The notes: generated by a model not told the origin, from the letters alone. A stretch of DNA of 64,000 nucleotides from Symsagittifera roscoffensis (GCF_963678635.1 NC_087065.1:31376252-31440251); one strand, 5' to 3'; numbered from the stretch's first letter, positions 1 through 12,188 are shown. Made by a program: numbers and translations.

Positions 1-652
1 AAAACTGAAAATCTTTCAAAACTGAGAAACAATCAAAACAAATGCAAACGGTTTATTATGAAGAGTTTCTCTTAAAATAAATTTTTTGATATTTTCCTCA
101 ATTTCAAATATTCCAGAGTGGTTTTTAATTTGAAAAACAATCAAGAACTGAAAACAACCCCAATGGAAATTACTGAAGCTGTAGTAAACTGTTTGAAGTT
201 TGAGTCACCTCTTTGAAGTTTGAGTTAAGAGTGGTACACAATCTGTTTGAAGTCTGGATCAAGGTTTAGAGGAAATCCAGTAGAAAAGTGAATGTTTTGA
301 ATTGGGATTTAAAAACATAGTATTAATCATAATAATAAATTGTTTCCAAACGATTTCTAGTTACAAAGTTATTTATAAAAATTTATAAATACAAATTAGA
401 ATCGTTTGGGACAACACAATGAGGCCAACAAGTCTCATTAAACGGAGAACAAAAAAAGTACTTAAACTCTTTGATCCAATGCAATGGACCTTCTACTGGT
501 AACCATTTATTAAAAGTAAAATCTCTTTATTCGTACCTTTAAACCATTCTCTATATATATATAAAAATAATTTAGTTTTCTCAGGTAGTCTTTTCTACCC
601 ATAACTTAGAAACCAACAGAAACAAGTTCTACTTATTGACCAATAAAAAGTC
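1..652. other. AT-rich non-coding stretch with a small inverted repeat
   Basis: No reading frame looks like a gene here. A short imperfect inverted repeat is visible, with arms at about 340-358 and 398-414 around the sequence AAACGATT/AATCGTTT; the spacer is itself AT-rich and partly palindromic. It could be a foldback remnant or chance structure in AT-rich DNA. The right part probably contains the 3' end of the LINE described next. Confidence 0.5.
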
Positions 653-2030
653 TCAAAGCATGCCCAGTAAAATCGTATTTCCTAGAATGTAATTATCCAA
701 AAATTTATGATTAAAACTAGTTAATTGAAACCGAGAAGCCCCTTTCAAGAAATTGACCCAAGTGGGAAAAAAATTTATTACAAAGTTGAACATTTTTCTA
801 ATTTTAGGTGTAATCGACCCTCTGTTGAGTTTATTTCTGTTTATAGCTAACTTTTGATTTGTTTTTCGCTTTGAAAATATCACATTCAACTCTTATTCAG
901 TTATAGAATATCTCAAAGTTTCAACTTGGCACTTTTTTCGAATAATTTTTCTGGTTAATTTCAGAATTTTATAAGCAAAAAAGTCTCTTACGGTATATAT
1001 TTTATTATCATGCATTATTTCAGTGATTGAGTCCATCCTGTGTTCATAAAAATTTATTCTGATAAGCCTTCTGATTTTCATTTCCAGTTCTAACACTTTG
1101 GTTTTGTCGGTATTTGTATAAACTAAAACTCCATATTGGATGATTGGTTGCACGTAACTTTTATACGCAAATATTAATTGCCGTCCAGTTAGAAAATTTC
1201 TTAATTGAAAAAACACTCCACAGAATTGTAAAATTTTATTTTTTACCTTATCAATATGCTGATGAAAATTCAATTCACAGTCAAGGAGAATTCCAAGATA
1301 TTTAAAACATTCTACATCTTGTATTTGGGTGTCATTAGAAAAAAATATTTTACTGGTCGTTCTTCAGTTTTCGTGCTCCGACAGTATCTCATGGTCTTGG
1401 TTCTTTTGACATTCAGTGTCAATTTGTTCTTGTCTAGCCAATCGTTTACTTCAAGCAAAGCTGATCTATGTGCGAAAGCAATATAGTCTTTGTTGTTTGT
1501 GGGTTTCAGAACAGTGTCCTCAGCATACAAAAGTACACCTGTGTTTTTGTGGCTATTTGTAGATCATTTATGTATAACATGAACAAAAGTGGGCCAAGGA
1601 TAGATCCCTGAGGTACACTAAAAGATACCAGTGTTAGTTCGGTTTTAAAAGAGTTAGTTTCAATATACTGATAGCGATTGTCAAGTTAAGATTCCAAGAG
1701 ATTTAAGACAGGCCCTCTGAATTCCATTTGTTCCAATTTTATTCACAGATTAGAGTGATCAACTGTGTCAAAAGCCTTTGTTAGGTCTAAAAACTTATTC
1801 TGAACAGTTAGTTTTTTGTTCGATAGCGATGCTGAAACTTCTTCCAACAATGTAAGGATGGCGTCAACAGTGCTTCTATTTGATCTGAAGCCAAACTGAA
1901 TGTTTCGGATTATTTTAAACTTGTCTACTTATGATTGGGCTCGTTTAAAAATACTACGCTCAAAAATTTTGCCCAGAACTATATAATTCTCGCGTGGTTT
2001 CTTAACTAGTTGAAAATTTAACCAATTTGT
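653..2030 (-). pseudogene. Decayed LINE ORF2: reverse transcriptase to C-terminus
   Basis: Remnant of a non-LTR retrotransposon polymerase of the jockey/CR1-like kind, read on the minus strand. Visible pieces in order are QFGFRSNRSTVDAIL (1861-1898), KAFDTVDH (1755-1779), VPQGSILGPLLF (about 1591-1616) and a catalytic block reading YAED (1516-1527) where the family has YADD. The thumb region follows in the frame 893-1273 (LTGRQLIFAYKSYVQPIIQY), and a probable C-terminal tail lies at 653-889. Several frameshifts and stops separate these pieces, and no endonuclease domain is visible upstream. Family recognition rests on the motif order; subfamily is not resolved. It is in the same orientation as the ORF1 remnant at 2864-3630, so the two likely come from one insertion. 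Confidence 0.88.
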
Positions 2031-2863
2031 GAAGATCAATGAGTTGTCAGAAATCAGAAGCCACCTAGGGCAGTGCGGAAATCGCACGCACTCTAGGTAG
2101 TTTCTCCTCCTAGTCTAAAATTTCTTTTTTCTTCCAAAAATACGAATATTGCTAGCTTTAAACTTTGATGCGTGTAAAAGATTCTTTAATTTCACCAGCA
2201 ATCCATTGCCTCCTTCTTTTCTTTTTTCAGCTTACATCATTTTCCTTTTTCCTGAACTTTTCCATTTTTTTTATTGTTTTCCTCATTTTCGGCGTCTACA
2301 ATTAAAGATCGCAAGAGCAGCGCGGAAATCACGCAAGCTCTGGGAACTAGAAGAGCAGGATTTATTTTATTTTGGTTTTATTCTTATTTTGTTTTAAAAG
2401 AAAACAAAACAAAATTTAGTTTAAATAACCACAGAGCAGCGCGGAAATCGCAACAACTTAAAATTGGTTTCTCTGTTTTAAAGGAAGACTACTCGGACTG
2501 TTTTTCTTTATTAGGTCTTAAACCAGCAACCGAAATCACACAAACTGACCTAAGGTCTTGTTAGAGAATAATCATTAATTTATTTGCTTATAATTCCTAA
2601 TTTAAGAAAAATATGAAAACGAAACGCAATGAAAAAACATTGAAGAAAAAAACTTATACGATAAAAAAAAATTGAAAAAAAAATTAAAATCAGTTTTTGT
2701 CACTCATATTTTTGCTATTTTGTTGTCCGCCTAAGGGAAAAAATAACAGAGAGTAACTCAACATGTTTCGTCACAAACATAACCACTTTGGGTTAGAATA
2801 TGCTTTACAGTTTAACTCAATTCATTTTGTGTTTTTCAGTCAAAGTTTAACAAGCGGCACACA
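2031..2863. repeat. Non-coding stretch with three copies of a GCGGAAATC block
   Basis: Between the two LINE remnants, where an endonuclease domain would be expected, no such domain is recognisable. Instead a block resembling AGAGCAGCGCGGAAATC occurs three times, at about 2070-2095, 2312-2338 and 2432-2458, at irregular spacing. The reading frames at 2149-2564 span these repeats and have no family resemblance, so I treat them as chance ORFs. The stretch may be an insertion that replaced the LINE middle. Confidence 0.45.
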
Positions 2864-3630
2864 TTATCCGTTCAAAATCCAATCAATGAGTTGGTTTTTT
2901 GTTTGCAGGGGATTCCCCTTCATTGTTGTCATGACGAGAGTCGGTGTAGATTCGTTTTTTCGCTTAACAGCATTAATCGTTTGCAATTCATCAACTGCGT
3001 CAACTCGCATAAACTTTGTTTCGCTCCAACGCTTTTCATCATGGACAAGCACTGATACGATGCAGTTATTAGTAGTGGTTATTAAGTCGATATCATTGGC
3101 TGCTTTCTTAATTATTGCCTCTTGTTCAGGAAGACGTTCCCTAATATATGTTAAGCTTGTTTAAAATAATTTTCTGATATTTCAGATTCCTCCTAGCCTT
3201 GTATACAGCGTGCTTATCGTCGAAGTATACAAACTTGCATTTGATAGTGAGCATATTATTTCCGTATTTTCCCATATACATGTGACAAGCTTTAATTCCC
3301 CCACGAGGATTATTAATTTTTATGACTTGTCCTGAAAAAATCAATTATCGCATCCGTAACGTCATCTACTGCCCTTGCATCGAACTGCGGATTCCATACA
3401 AGCACACTATCTTTGCTAGTTTACTTTTCCTGAGCTCGCAGCCTGGTATCTATATTTAACTACTTGAGTTTAAGACCCGTTATTTCACGTTCTTGTTTTT
3501 CAACTTTTTCCCGCAAAAATAACAGTTCCGTTTCCGTATTACTCACTTTTTTATCTCCAGTATTTTTACTCACGGATACCTCTTGGGTTGCAGAAACATG
3601 AAGCTGAGTTCCACTGTCTGTTTGCATCAT
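2864..3630 (-). pseudogene. Decayed LINE ORF1 (coiled coil plus RRM-like region)
   Basis: Minus-strand frames that together look like the ORF1 nucleic-acid chaperone of a LINE. It starts at a double ATG (3630-3625). The first frame has charged heptad-like sequence (ELLFLREKVEKQEREITGLK) suggesting a coiled coil, then two in-frame stops. After a frame change, 3141-3344 contains KCKFVYFDDKHAVYKARRNL, the kind of strand-helix sequence seen in ORF1 RRM domains. A further frame (about 2864-3160, opening with YIRERLPEQEAIIKKAAN and running to a stop) fits the C-terminal domain. Domain assignment is by pattern only. Orientation and position upstream of the RT remnant at 653-2030 support one LINE insertion. 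Confidence 0.62.
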
Positions 3631-4940
3631 AATAAAAAAATACTCAAATTGATAACAAAAAAAAACAAGAAAGAATCGCTTTTTTTAAACTTCTGAAAGA
3701 ATTACTCAGCGTGGGAAGTTATCTGAGAATTTCTGGTAACAATCAGGGCTTATCAATTTATCAGGGCTTCCGAATTTGCCGTAGGTTTGAATTTATTTGG
3801 GGCTTGATTCAGTTTGAGGGGTTAGAGGACAGTTTCGACATCTCCCCTCGGTCCAGTAACCGGGTGGAAGTGGCAAAACCTTGGCCTTGTTCTACCGGAA
3901 TAGATTCACTCGCCAGCCTTCTGTTTCCTCTCCCCTCCGGTCCATGTAATTCCTGGTTCTCATCCATGGCCTGTTCCGGATGGACCTCCACTTCTAGCAT
4001 TGCTTTTCGCTCTTCTGAGGATTTTTAACTCCTGGTCTCAACCATTCTGCCTGAAACTGCCTCTCCTTTGTCGGTCCGGGTTCGTGTGATCCTTTCCACA
4101 AAAGAGTCGGTCATTGCTTTTCTCTATTTCTCCGGTATAAATTTCCTTGAGCAATCACTCAGTTTAGGTATGCTTGACTTGTCTAGACACATTTTCAAAT
4201 TATCACTTCTCACTGCCTATGCACTCAATTCGATTGCTAGTGTCCTTTTAGTCTGGATACTTATAACAAAAACACAACACAATAATTTTCAAACGTTTCT
4301 ATTAAATAGTGACCACGAATCCTTGTATGTTATTACAGTACAGCGTGTATACAACTTATCTCAATAATCGATTATTAGTTGTAAAATGTGAAGCTAGCTT
4401 AGTATGATGATATTAGTCTTCTCACTACCCAATCAAGCACAAATATTATTGATTTAAAACCAGAAATAACAAAAATAGGAAAATTTTCTATGAAAAACGT
4501 ATTTGTTTTGTACTTTTAGTCGGTCGCAATACAATAGTCGAACTTGCTTCTAAAGAAAGAGTTTTCCCTGTTTGGTGCTGCACCAAACAGACAAAACTTG
4601 AAGGCAGTATTTCTCTCAAGTGGTTGTCTATTGCACCCACCGAGTCCTGTGTTACCTATCTGCCTTCGGACTGCCCGAGCTAGACCTACTAAAATCCTCA
4701 GGGCAATGACTTTTCTCAAAAACGTTTTGGATTTCAATCCACACCAATGAGTTACACTCTCTTGTTTAATTTAGACTAAGTGTCGCGAATGTCCGAGTTT
4801 AGACCTGTTTTGTTTTGGCTTGGTTTTTTATAAAAGGCAAGTTACCAGTGCAGTCACTGGTTCTCAGCCTATCTCGTAATAACCTAATACCTTTCACTAT
4901 TTTCTTTTCAGTTGTCTTCATAAGTCTTGAAAAAAACAAT
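3631..4940. other. Non-coding stretch, with a 23-bp perfect palindrome
   Basis: Two overlapping ORFs on opposite strands (3711-4028 plus, 3809-4000 minus) sit in a locally GC-richer patch. Neither resembles a known family; the minus-strand one is rich in Glu, Gln and Pro and could be a gag remnant, but this is a guess. At 4568-4590 there is a perfect odd palindrome with arms CTGTTTGGTGC and GCACCAAACAG around one T. No RNA gene or promoter is evident. Confidence 0.4.
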
Positions 4941-5160
4941 ACTCCTCCGGTTTGACAAAAATAGAACCCCTCTGGATTGGCAAAATGAGACCCCTCCGGA
5001 TTGGCAAAAAATAAGACCCCCCAAGATTGGCAATATTGGGACCCTTCCGGATTGGCAAAAATAGGACCCCTCCGGATTGGAAAAATTGGGACCACTCCGG
5101 ATTGGCAAAAATGGGACCCCTCCGGATTGGGACCCCTCCGGGTTTGTAAAAATAGCTTCT
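4941..5160. repeat. Tandem repeat of about 25-30 bp, core ACCCCTCCGGATTGG
   Basis: About eight imperfect units with the core ACCCCTCCGGATTGGCAAAA follow each other. Unit length varies, and substitutions such as CTCTGG, CTTCCGG and CCAAG occur. Both strands give repetitive translations (for example repeated ANPEGS on the minus strand), but the unit length is not a constant multiple of three, so I treat it as non-coding. The same core recurs singly further on, at about 5812, 6276, 6511 and 7563. Confidence 0.85.
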
Positions 5161-8100
5161 CGGGGATTTCTAATTTTTCACCCGATACGTTCTCCGATGC
5201 TATTATGCTGTTTGAACTAACTAGGAAGGGTGCATCGTTTTTTCTTAGACCCTTCCGTTGTGAAGTTAAAACCTCTTATTTGACGATTTACCGTAACGGT
5301 GAAGGGTCTTATCGCTAGCCTATTTTCGATTTGACTAAGGTTTTCTGGTGCCCTTAGCCTTTCTTTTTTGTCCAGAACAGCGTAAAATTGCCTTGTTTGA
5401 CCGTTACTACCTTCTGGTAGGGGTGTTAGGGCTTTCCAAACAATTTTTTATAAAACCTTCTCGAATTAGTGGATTTGCTAAAAACAACCTTAAAAAATTT
5501 TCACGCATACTATTTTGAATAATTGATGTTTTTATGATTAAGCTCCACCTAACTTTTGATCTAATTGTACCAAGATCAACTGGATTTGTCCAGTAGTTCC
5601 AAAGTTATAAGCCAAAACGTCCTTTTCTCTAAAATCAAAAAATTTTCTCTCTTATAGGTTTCGCCTAGCTTTTTCCAAAATTCTGTTCTATTCGACCTAA
5701 AAGTTATTGATCCGAGCTCAAAAAGCCTATACGTTGTTAGTTCAATGCATAAAACCCAAGCTAAAACGCTCTAGTTGAGAAAAATTTTCCAAAAACTGTG
5801 CTATTTGGACCCCTCCGGATTGATGAATCCTCTAAATCAAACACGTTAAGTTCGATTTCTCTGTAACCCGGAAGGTTATCGGCAAACGGATTTTAAAACC
5901 TGTCGATTCACTAGTGGACGTTGTCCGAACAACAATTGTAACTGTCCTAACTCAAAAATTTCAAAATTTTTTTCATTTTTCATTGTAATTCGTTTTTTCA
6001 AAAATCATTTAAATTCGGTTTTTGGTACCCAAATAGTTCCAACCACTTCTGAAATAAACTCAACCGGTCCTACATATTATACTAGTACAGTTACGATGTA
6101 ACTCACTAAATTAGCCTTTTTTTCCGTTTCAAAAATATAGATATCTCAAAAATCGCAATTTGTGGGGTGATCAAAATATCGCTATTTTTACCGGTCCGCT
6201 TACTGTGTTTTTCACTGAAAAACGTTATAGGAGTAGTAATATAGGCTGTATAAATAATAATAATAGTAATACTAAACCCCTCCGGGTTTGTTCAATATCC
6301 GAATTAAGGTGCTTAACTCGGAAATTCGCAGTTCGGTGAAGGGTCACTACAGTGCAGCACTGTCGAGCCCCCCACAAATTAATATCTTACTTTTTGTACC
6401 AAAAGGGATACAAAACTTGTTAACGATACACAACAGTCGATTGTTGTTGTCCTTGAGCCCCTTCTTGTCGCTCCTTGAACTGCTTGCCAGATCAGTCTTC
6501 TTCACTAATCCCGAGACCCTTCCGGATTGAGCGCAAATTAGCATTAACGTGCTTAAATACTCAAATAACCCTACAGTACAAGCCTCACAAACGGGCCACA
6601 AAATTGATCGTAACGATCTTGACTGATATAAATGCCTGTTACAACAATATATCTATTAACAACAAACGGGAGGGTCGGATCACATCTCGTCTGGGGTGAT
6701 GATTTCTACTGACTTTCTATTTTTTTTTTACTGTTTTTTGTTTTTTTTTTCGGTCATTTTCCTATGTTTTTTGTTTTTCTTGGGCACTATACTATTTTTT
6801 GTTTGGTTTCTTGTATATCGTTAAGCGTTTTTGGTCACAAACCCCTCAGGGAACGAGGGGATGGTCGATCTCCCCACCCTTCCTGGAACGTGAATTTTCT
6901 GTCTTAACTAGGTTAAAAAGCTATTCACGGGAATCCGGAAGGCTTCCGCGTTCCGAACTACGCTTCCGCCCCGGCGGTTAGGGCTTATTAAGGGCGTTAT
7001 TATGAGCATCCGCTCGGTGCGGAGTGCTCGTTAACGGTTCTGCCGGTCATGATTTTGAAAAAGAATAGCACCCAGGATCGCCATAAAAACATTTATGTAA
7101 CATTCGCCCGGAAGTACATATCGACGGAAAATAAAGCTAAGCTATAAAACGACTGGCCAGCGTTTAAACAAAGCTCCACAAGCTTTTACACCGTCTCTAC
7201 CAAAGCCAACTCTTTTGGTGGTCTTCCTAACATCGGTTCGACAAAAACGTTACTGCTTTCGGCTTCGGTCAAAACACTCAAATCAACTTAATTGTATGCA
7301 AGACTAGTGAGCTCATGGCTGGGTCTCAGTATCCCCAGACCACGAGGTCACTCCTAAAAACAGGGCTGCTACTATTTATTATATTACGTTTGTTTTTGTT
7401 CAGTAGATAAAAATCATCATATCCATCGAAGATGGATCAACCCTTTCCCTCAACTCCTAGCTTCTCATTATCAGAAAATGAAACCAGCTGTTTATTAAAT
7501 TCAATTCAGGACTTAACGAGGAAGCTGAAAGTTAGTTTTTATCAGCTCGAGTTCAGGTCTCGAGACCCCTCCGGATTCCTGAATCCGGGGAAATAACACT
7601 CTTATTTCCTATCCGGAAGGCTGGACTCACTGTTCCAACACTCTTCACCGTTGGCGTGAATGGCTCTGTAACGATTGTAGCGACACAATCGTTACAACTC
7701 GGAGCGGTCTCTGATAATACTCTGTCGTCAGTCGTTATTTCTTTCGTTGTTATTTCTACGGCAACTATTGTTGTTGCGTTTTTCTTCTGTTTTTTCTCCA
7801 GAATGGCCTTTTCAGCATTTCTCAGAAATGTGACGTCATCATTCGAAATTTTAAAAATTTAAAATACCAAAATATTCTGACCTTCACAGTTTCTCTAATC
7901 GTTCAATTAACGTCGCTAATCTGCTAAAACTGCCAATACTCCAGGTCAGCGGCTACCAATTTGAAATTGCACTTTTGTCCATTCTGGTCGAATGTCACAA
8001 CTTCTGAAAACTGATAAACAGACAAAAGTCCCATATAAATCTCGAATTTCTTGTTTAATAAAAAAGTTATAGAAAAAATGCGTAGTTTTTAAAACGTCAA

Positions 8101-8189
8101 AACTAGGTTATTAACTAAGTCCAGGAATGATTCCCAATCACCAGAACGCAGAAATCATTTTCGCGGAAAGATCAATGAAACATCTCCAA
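5161..8189. other. Non-coding stretch with dispersed CCCCTCCGG motifs
   Basis: No gene is supported. Short ORFs (for example 6288-6530 and 7656-7862) have no recognisable domain. Single copies or variants of the ACCCCTCCGG(A/G)TT motif lie at about 5812, 6276, 6511 and 7563, linking this stretch with the tandem array at 4941-5160. A patch at about 6840-7060 is GC-richer than its surroundings but gives no long ORF. Confidence 0.5.
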
Positions 8190-8260
8190 ATTGGCACGGT
8201 CTTTTTGAGAAACTGAACCGAGTCGAAAATATGGATCACAGTATCGGAAAACACTTATAA

Positions 8261-8310
8261 CTGTCTTAACTGTCTTAACTGTCTTAACTGTCTTAACTGT
8301 CTTAACTGCC
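8261..8310. repeat. Tandem 9-mer CTGTCTTAA, about 5.5 copies
   Basis: Five perfect units of CTGTCTTAA followed by a partial unit CTGCC. The other two copies of the host repeat carry a single ACTGTCTAA-like block at the matching place (about 10750 and 14125), so the array expanded within copy 1. Confidence 0.95.
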
Positions 8311-8921
8311 ATAAATGTCTTCTTCAAGCATCATTCAAGTCACTTGCGCAAAAAGTTATCGCTTTCGCTCCACCTTTTTTATCGATCAAATCCCTAGTCT
8401 CAATTTCGGCAGTTTAGTTTTTGAGAACGTTTATGAGTCGATAATTATCTCTACAAAAACAAGAACACAGCCGTTTATGCTGATGAAATTCCCTGTATGT
8501 AATTTTTTAAATTTCACCTTTGAGCACAGATTTGTCACGATTTTTTTTCAAAAAAAAATCAAAAAATTTCCAAAAAACGGGTAAGTTGTCAGATGTCAAA
8601 AGGGCATTGCTCTGGTCATAATTTTGTTTCTAAAAAATGCGCTGTAGCCATTTGCGCAAGAATTTTTCCCTCATCTTTAAATTTGGCAGAGTAGGTTTTG
8701 TTTTGAAAAGAAATCTGGACCGAAGAAGTCTCACTGAAATTGACGTTGGTCATAGAACGTGGGGTAAGGTGAAAAAAAACTAGCAGAAAATGCATACACA
8801 TGAGAATGACCGGTCTATCTACAAGTGCTCTTCTTTTTAAAAAAATGGTAAAGTAGCTTAGGGAGAAAACCCCAACTTTTTGAAGACAGTGCAAAACTTT
8901 TCCAGGGATCTCAATAAACAA

Positions 8922-9859
8922 CCCGGGTTGACCTCCATACACCGAAAATGCGTATCATACAATTCCATACATCAAGTGTGTGGGAAAATGCTTGTCATAC
9001 AATTTTCATACAATTTCTAAAAATGGTTGAAAACTAGTATAAACTCATTTCTGTGGCTGTTTGATTCTAATAAAACAATCTGGTGATAAAAAACTGAGGT
9101 TTTCGTTTTTTGAAAAAAATGCTTATCAGACAATTCCCATATATGGAAATTGTATGACTGGCATTTTTTTGATGGCGAACAAAATTTTTTTGAAAGAAAT
9201 TTTGAAAATTTGACCCAAAAATTTTTTTGTTTTCTTTTCAACCGCAAATCGATTTTCATACGCAAACAAACATTTTTCGAAAAAAAAACTTTTGCATGCA
9301 CAATTAATATTTTGTGTGCATAACGTAGTCCTGGTTACGATAAAATTGGCTTTTATTTTCTTTTCACTTAACTTTTTTTTTCAAAAACGCTGAAAGTTCC
9401 TATTTCTTTTGAATGGCGTGTTTATGTATGCCTTGATCAATGTCTGATAATTTGAAAATTCAAAAATTTAATATAATCATCATTAAAAAAATTTGCCAAA
9501 AAAAATAAGTTTGTTACTTTTGTTATATCAATTGTGAAAGACAGCCAAATTCAGGTCGTTTTCTATGCATTGTAAATGCAAGACCGTCCAACCTTTGGTG
9601 TTTTGAGTAACCAAGGTCTTTGTCACTTGTGTTCGGTTGCAACTACAACCGAAAATTTTTCAGAAACTAAATTTAGAGAAAAAAAATCAAAATTTTTGGT
9701 TTATGGGTAAACAGCTATCATACAATTTTCATATATGGAAAAATGCTTATCATAGAGTTTTCATACAATTTTCTGTACGTATGGAATTGTATGAAATTGT
9801 ATGACAAGAAGTTTCTCATATATGGAAATTGTATGATAAGAAGTTTTGGTCAACCCGGG
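8922..9859. mobile_element. 938-bp element with 12-bp terminal inverted repeats (MITE-like)
   Basis: It starts with CCCGGGTTGACC and ends with GGTCAACCCGGG, a perfect 12-bp inverted repeat. The related repeat copies at 11340-11390 and 14720-14780 lack this segment and give an apparent empty site. Inside, dyads related to CATATATGGAAATTGTATGA recur near both ends (about 8950-9010, 9128-9158, 9720-9845). No transposase frame is visible; the ORFs inside (for example 9017-9301 minus) resemble nothing. It is best read as a non-autonomous DNA transposon. A target duplication is at most two or three A residues and cannot be fixed in this A-rich site. Confidence 0.72.
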
Positions 9860-11785
9860 AAATATGGAATAAGCAACTAATCAAATATATCTTCAAACCA
9901 AAATCTACCTGAAGAATGTTTTTTCAAGCATTCATTTTCCATAAGACAAAACTATATTAATTTCCTTAAAAAATTTCAGTTTTTTAAGGAATTTTATTTA
10001 AAATTTTATTCAAAGTTTAGAGAAAACAAGTAGGGTATTAAATAAGAGTAAGAATCCATTTTCTTTACTGATGAGTAAGCTAGACAAGAACACGCAAATC
10101 AAGAACAGTTTGTTAAAAAAAATATCGAAAGAATTCCCCTGTATTTTTTTGACATCCTAAAATTCTTGTTAAAACAATCCATCTATGACTTATAAAGTCT
10201 AAATAAAGAACCAAGACCTCAACCCGGGTTGCTAAAAAGGCATCTTGAGATTTTCTTAACCTTTCTTCCGAACAAAAAACTGATCTTTTTGAAAAGATAT
10301 AACAAAATATCTCACAGTTTCAAGAAGCTGGCCTTTGTTTGTCAGTTCAGCTTATTAATGTACTCAAAAGCAAGCCTCGGATTTTAGTTGGGTATTTATT
10401 TTTCGCAATTAACTAAATGTTTAAGGCCAGTTTTTTTTTCTTTAAATCAAAGGCTGAGTTTTTTTCCAAAAACGTTTTCTTTGTGCTTTTTTTGTGTTCA
10501 TATCTCGTTTCCAACTGTCAATTGGCGATGTTAAAAATAGCTGCAATTGTTGTTCATGTGTTTTTAGGTGACTTGAAACATTTTTTTTAACAAAAAAAAA
10601 TGTTTTTTTTTCCGGCTCAACTGCTTTCTGTTCAATTTTTGTCGGCATTTGATTTTTATCTGTGTCTCAGAATATGCACGGTCTTTTTTGAGAAACTAAA
10701 CGGAGTTCAAAACATGAATGATCGGAAAACACTTTCTAAGGCCATAACTGTCTAATTCAAACATGGTTCAAGTCACCTGCGCACCCTATTTTTTTGATCG
10801 AAACCCTAGTCTCAAGTTTGGCAGTTTAGAGTTAGAGAAAACACAAAACTTTTGAAAGTCGAAAACTATTTTTTGTGAATCAAAACTATCTATCTCTGCA
10901 AAAATAAGAACACAGTCGTTTATGCAGAAAAAATTTTTCTCACAAACTTTTTTAATTTCACTTTTGATCACGGATTTGGCACGGATTTTTTCACGAAAAA
11001 ATAAGCAGTTTTCAATAAACAGACCAGTTTTCCAAAAAATTACGTTGCTCTGGTCATAATTTTTTTTCTTCTTATAAGAAATGCGTTGTAGCCGTTTAAG
11101 CAAGAGAAATTAAGCAACATTTTTTCCTAAACTTTTTATTTGGCAGAGTAGGTTTTGTTTGAAAAAAAATATGGGCCAAACACAATTGACAATGGTAACA
11201 TAACGTGGGGTAAGGTACAAAGAGAGTAGCAGAAAATGCAGACACAGGAGAATGACCGGTCTATCAACAAGTGCTCCATTTGAAAGAATGGTAAAGTAGC
11301 TTAGGGAGGAAACCCGAACTTTTTGTGGATACTCAAAACTTTTCCATGGGTCTCTAAAAACAAAAAAGAAATAAACAACTAATCAAGTACGTCTTCAAAA
11401 AAAGTTTCTACCAAAGAAGATTTCTTTAAGCAGTTGTTTTATAAAGAAAAAACTTTATTCACTTCCCTTAAAACGTTTCAGTTTTTTAAATTTAGGCCGT
11501 ACTGGCCAACGAAATTTCTTTTAAGTTAGATTCAAAGCTTAAAGAAATAAAATTAAAAAAGTGCTAACATTGAATAGGAGTGACAAGCCCGTGTTTTTTT
11601 ACTGATGACTAAGCTAGACAGACAGGTAAATTAGGAACAGTTCGCTGAAAAACTTAATGAAAGAGTTCCCCGGTAACTTTTTTTGACATCCAAAAAATGT
11701 TGGGAAACCAATCCTGAATGAAATTTCTCTCTCACGTTGTCGAATTGCCATCTCCATGTTCCGTCTGATCAATTTTCCAGACATT

Positions 11786-12100
11786 TTTGTTTGATTTAGA
11801 TTATATTTATTACGCGTGCGTATGCAAGGGTAAGCAAACTGGAATACAGAATTTTCTTCTAGTTAACAACTGGTTTAACAGAGTCAATTGAATCGTTTGA
11901 TTACTTGCTTTGTTGAGAAAGGTAATTATCAGAAGAGTTCTGGGACACCAGAAATTTTTGTTTGATTTAGATTATATTCATTACGCGTGCGATAAGCAAG
12001 TGTAAACAAAATGGAATACAGACTTTTCTTCTAGTTAACAACTGGTGTAATAGAGTCAATTGAATCATTTGATTACTTGCTTTGTTAAGAAAGGTTGTTT
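11786..12100 (+). repeat. Tandem duplication of about 150-170 bp inside repeat copy 2
   Basis: Sequence from TTTGATTTAGATTATAT through AATACAGA.TTTTCTTCTAG to GATTACTTGCTTTGTT occurs at about 11786-11935 and again at about 11956-12100. Copy 3 (15180-15305) has only one version, so the duplication happened in copy 2. Confidence 0.85.
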
Positions 12101-12107
12101 TGAAAAA

Positions 12108-12188
12108 AGTCTTAGTAGAGTAGTGAGTTGGTAAGGAGCGGGGCTAAAGCGGAGAGGATAAATGGTTCGAATCCGAGACCTTGCCAGT
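12108..12188 (+). pseudogene. tRNA-like module with a B-box
   Basis: The module contains GGTTCGAATCCG (12164-12175), matching the pol III B-box, and a GGTAAGGAGCGGGGCTAA segment where a D-arm and anticodon region would fall. A convincing cloverleaf does not form: the T-stem is mostly unpaired. It is homologous to 15331-15406. Most likely a decayed tRNA-derived sequence of SINE type carried in the repeat. Confidence 0.4.

Larger units (their letters stand above)
8190..10180 (+). repeat. Long non-coding repeat, copy 1 (interrupted)
   Basis: This stretch aligns by eye with 10672-11720 and 14046-15080. Shared landmarks are GAGAAACT(G/A)AACCGAGT near the left, GAATGACCGGTCTATC in the middle (about 8800), the block with TTACTGATGA(G/C)TAAGCTAGAC (about 10060) and TTTTTTTGACATCC near the right. 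Copy 1 is split at 8921/9860 by an inserted element with inverted terminal repeats. No conserved ORF is shared by the three copies, so it is a non-coding repeat of unknown class. The left boundary of homology is approximate. Confidence 0.75.

Noticed and set aside
3711-4028. Plus-strand 105-codon ORF
   Set aside because: No domain, and it overlaps an equally plausible minus-strand frame; GC-richer local composition alone explains the open frames.
4908-5108. Minus-strand ORFs with repeated ANPEGS peptide
   Set aside because: Produced by the ACCCCTCCGGATTGG tandem repeat with variable unit length; not a stable frame.
9017-9301. Minus-strand ORF inside the TIR element as a transposase
   Set aside because: Only 94 codons, Phe/Lys/Ser low complexity, and no DDE or zinc-finger motif.
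10220-10231. Second TIR element starting at the solo CAACCCGGGTTG
   Set aside because: No partner end or internal similarity to 8922-9859 is found nearby; a 12-bp palindrome alone is not enough.
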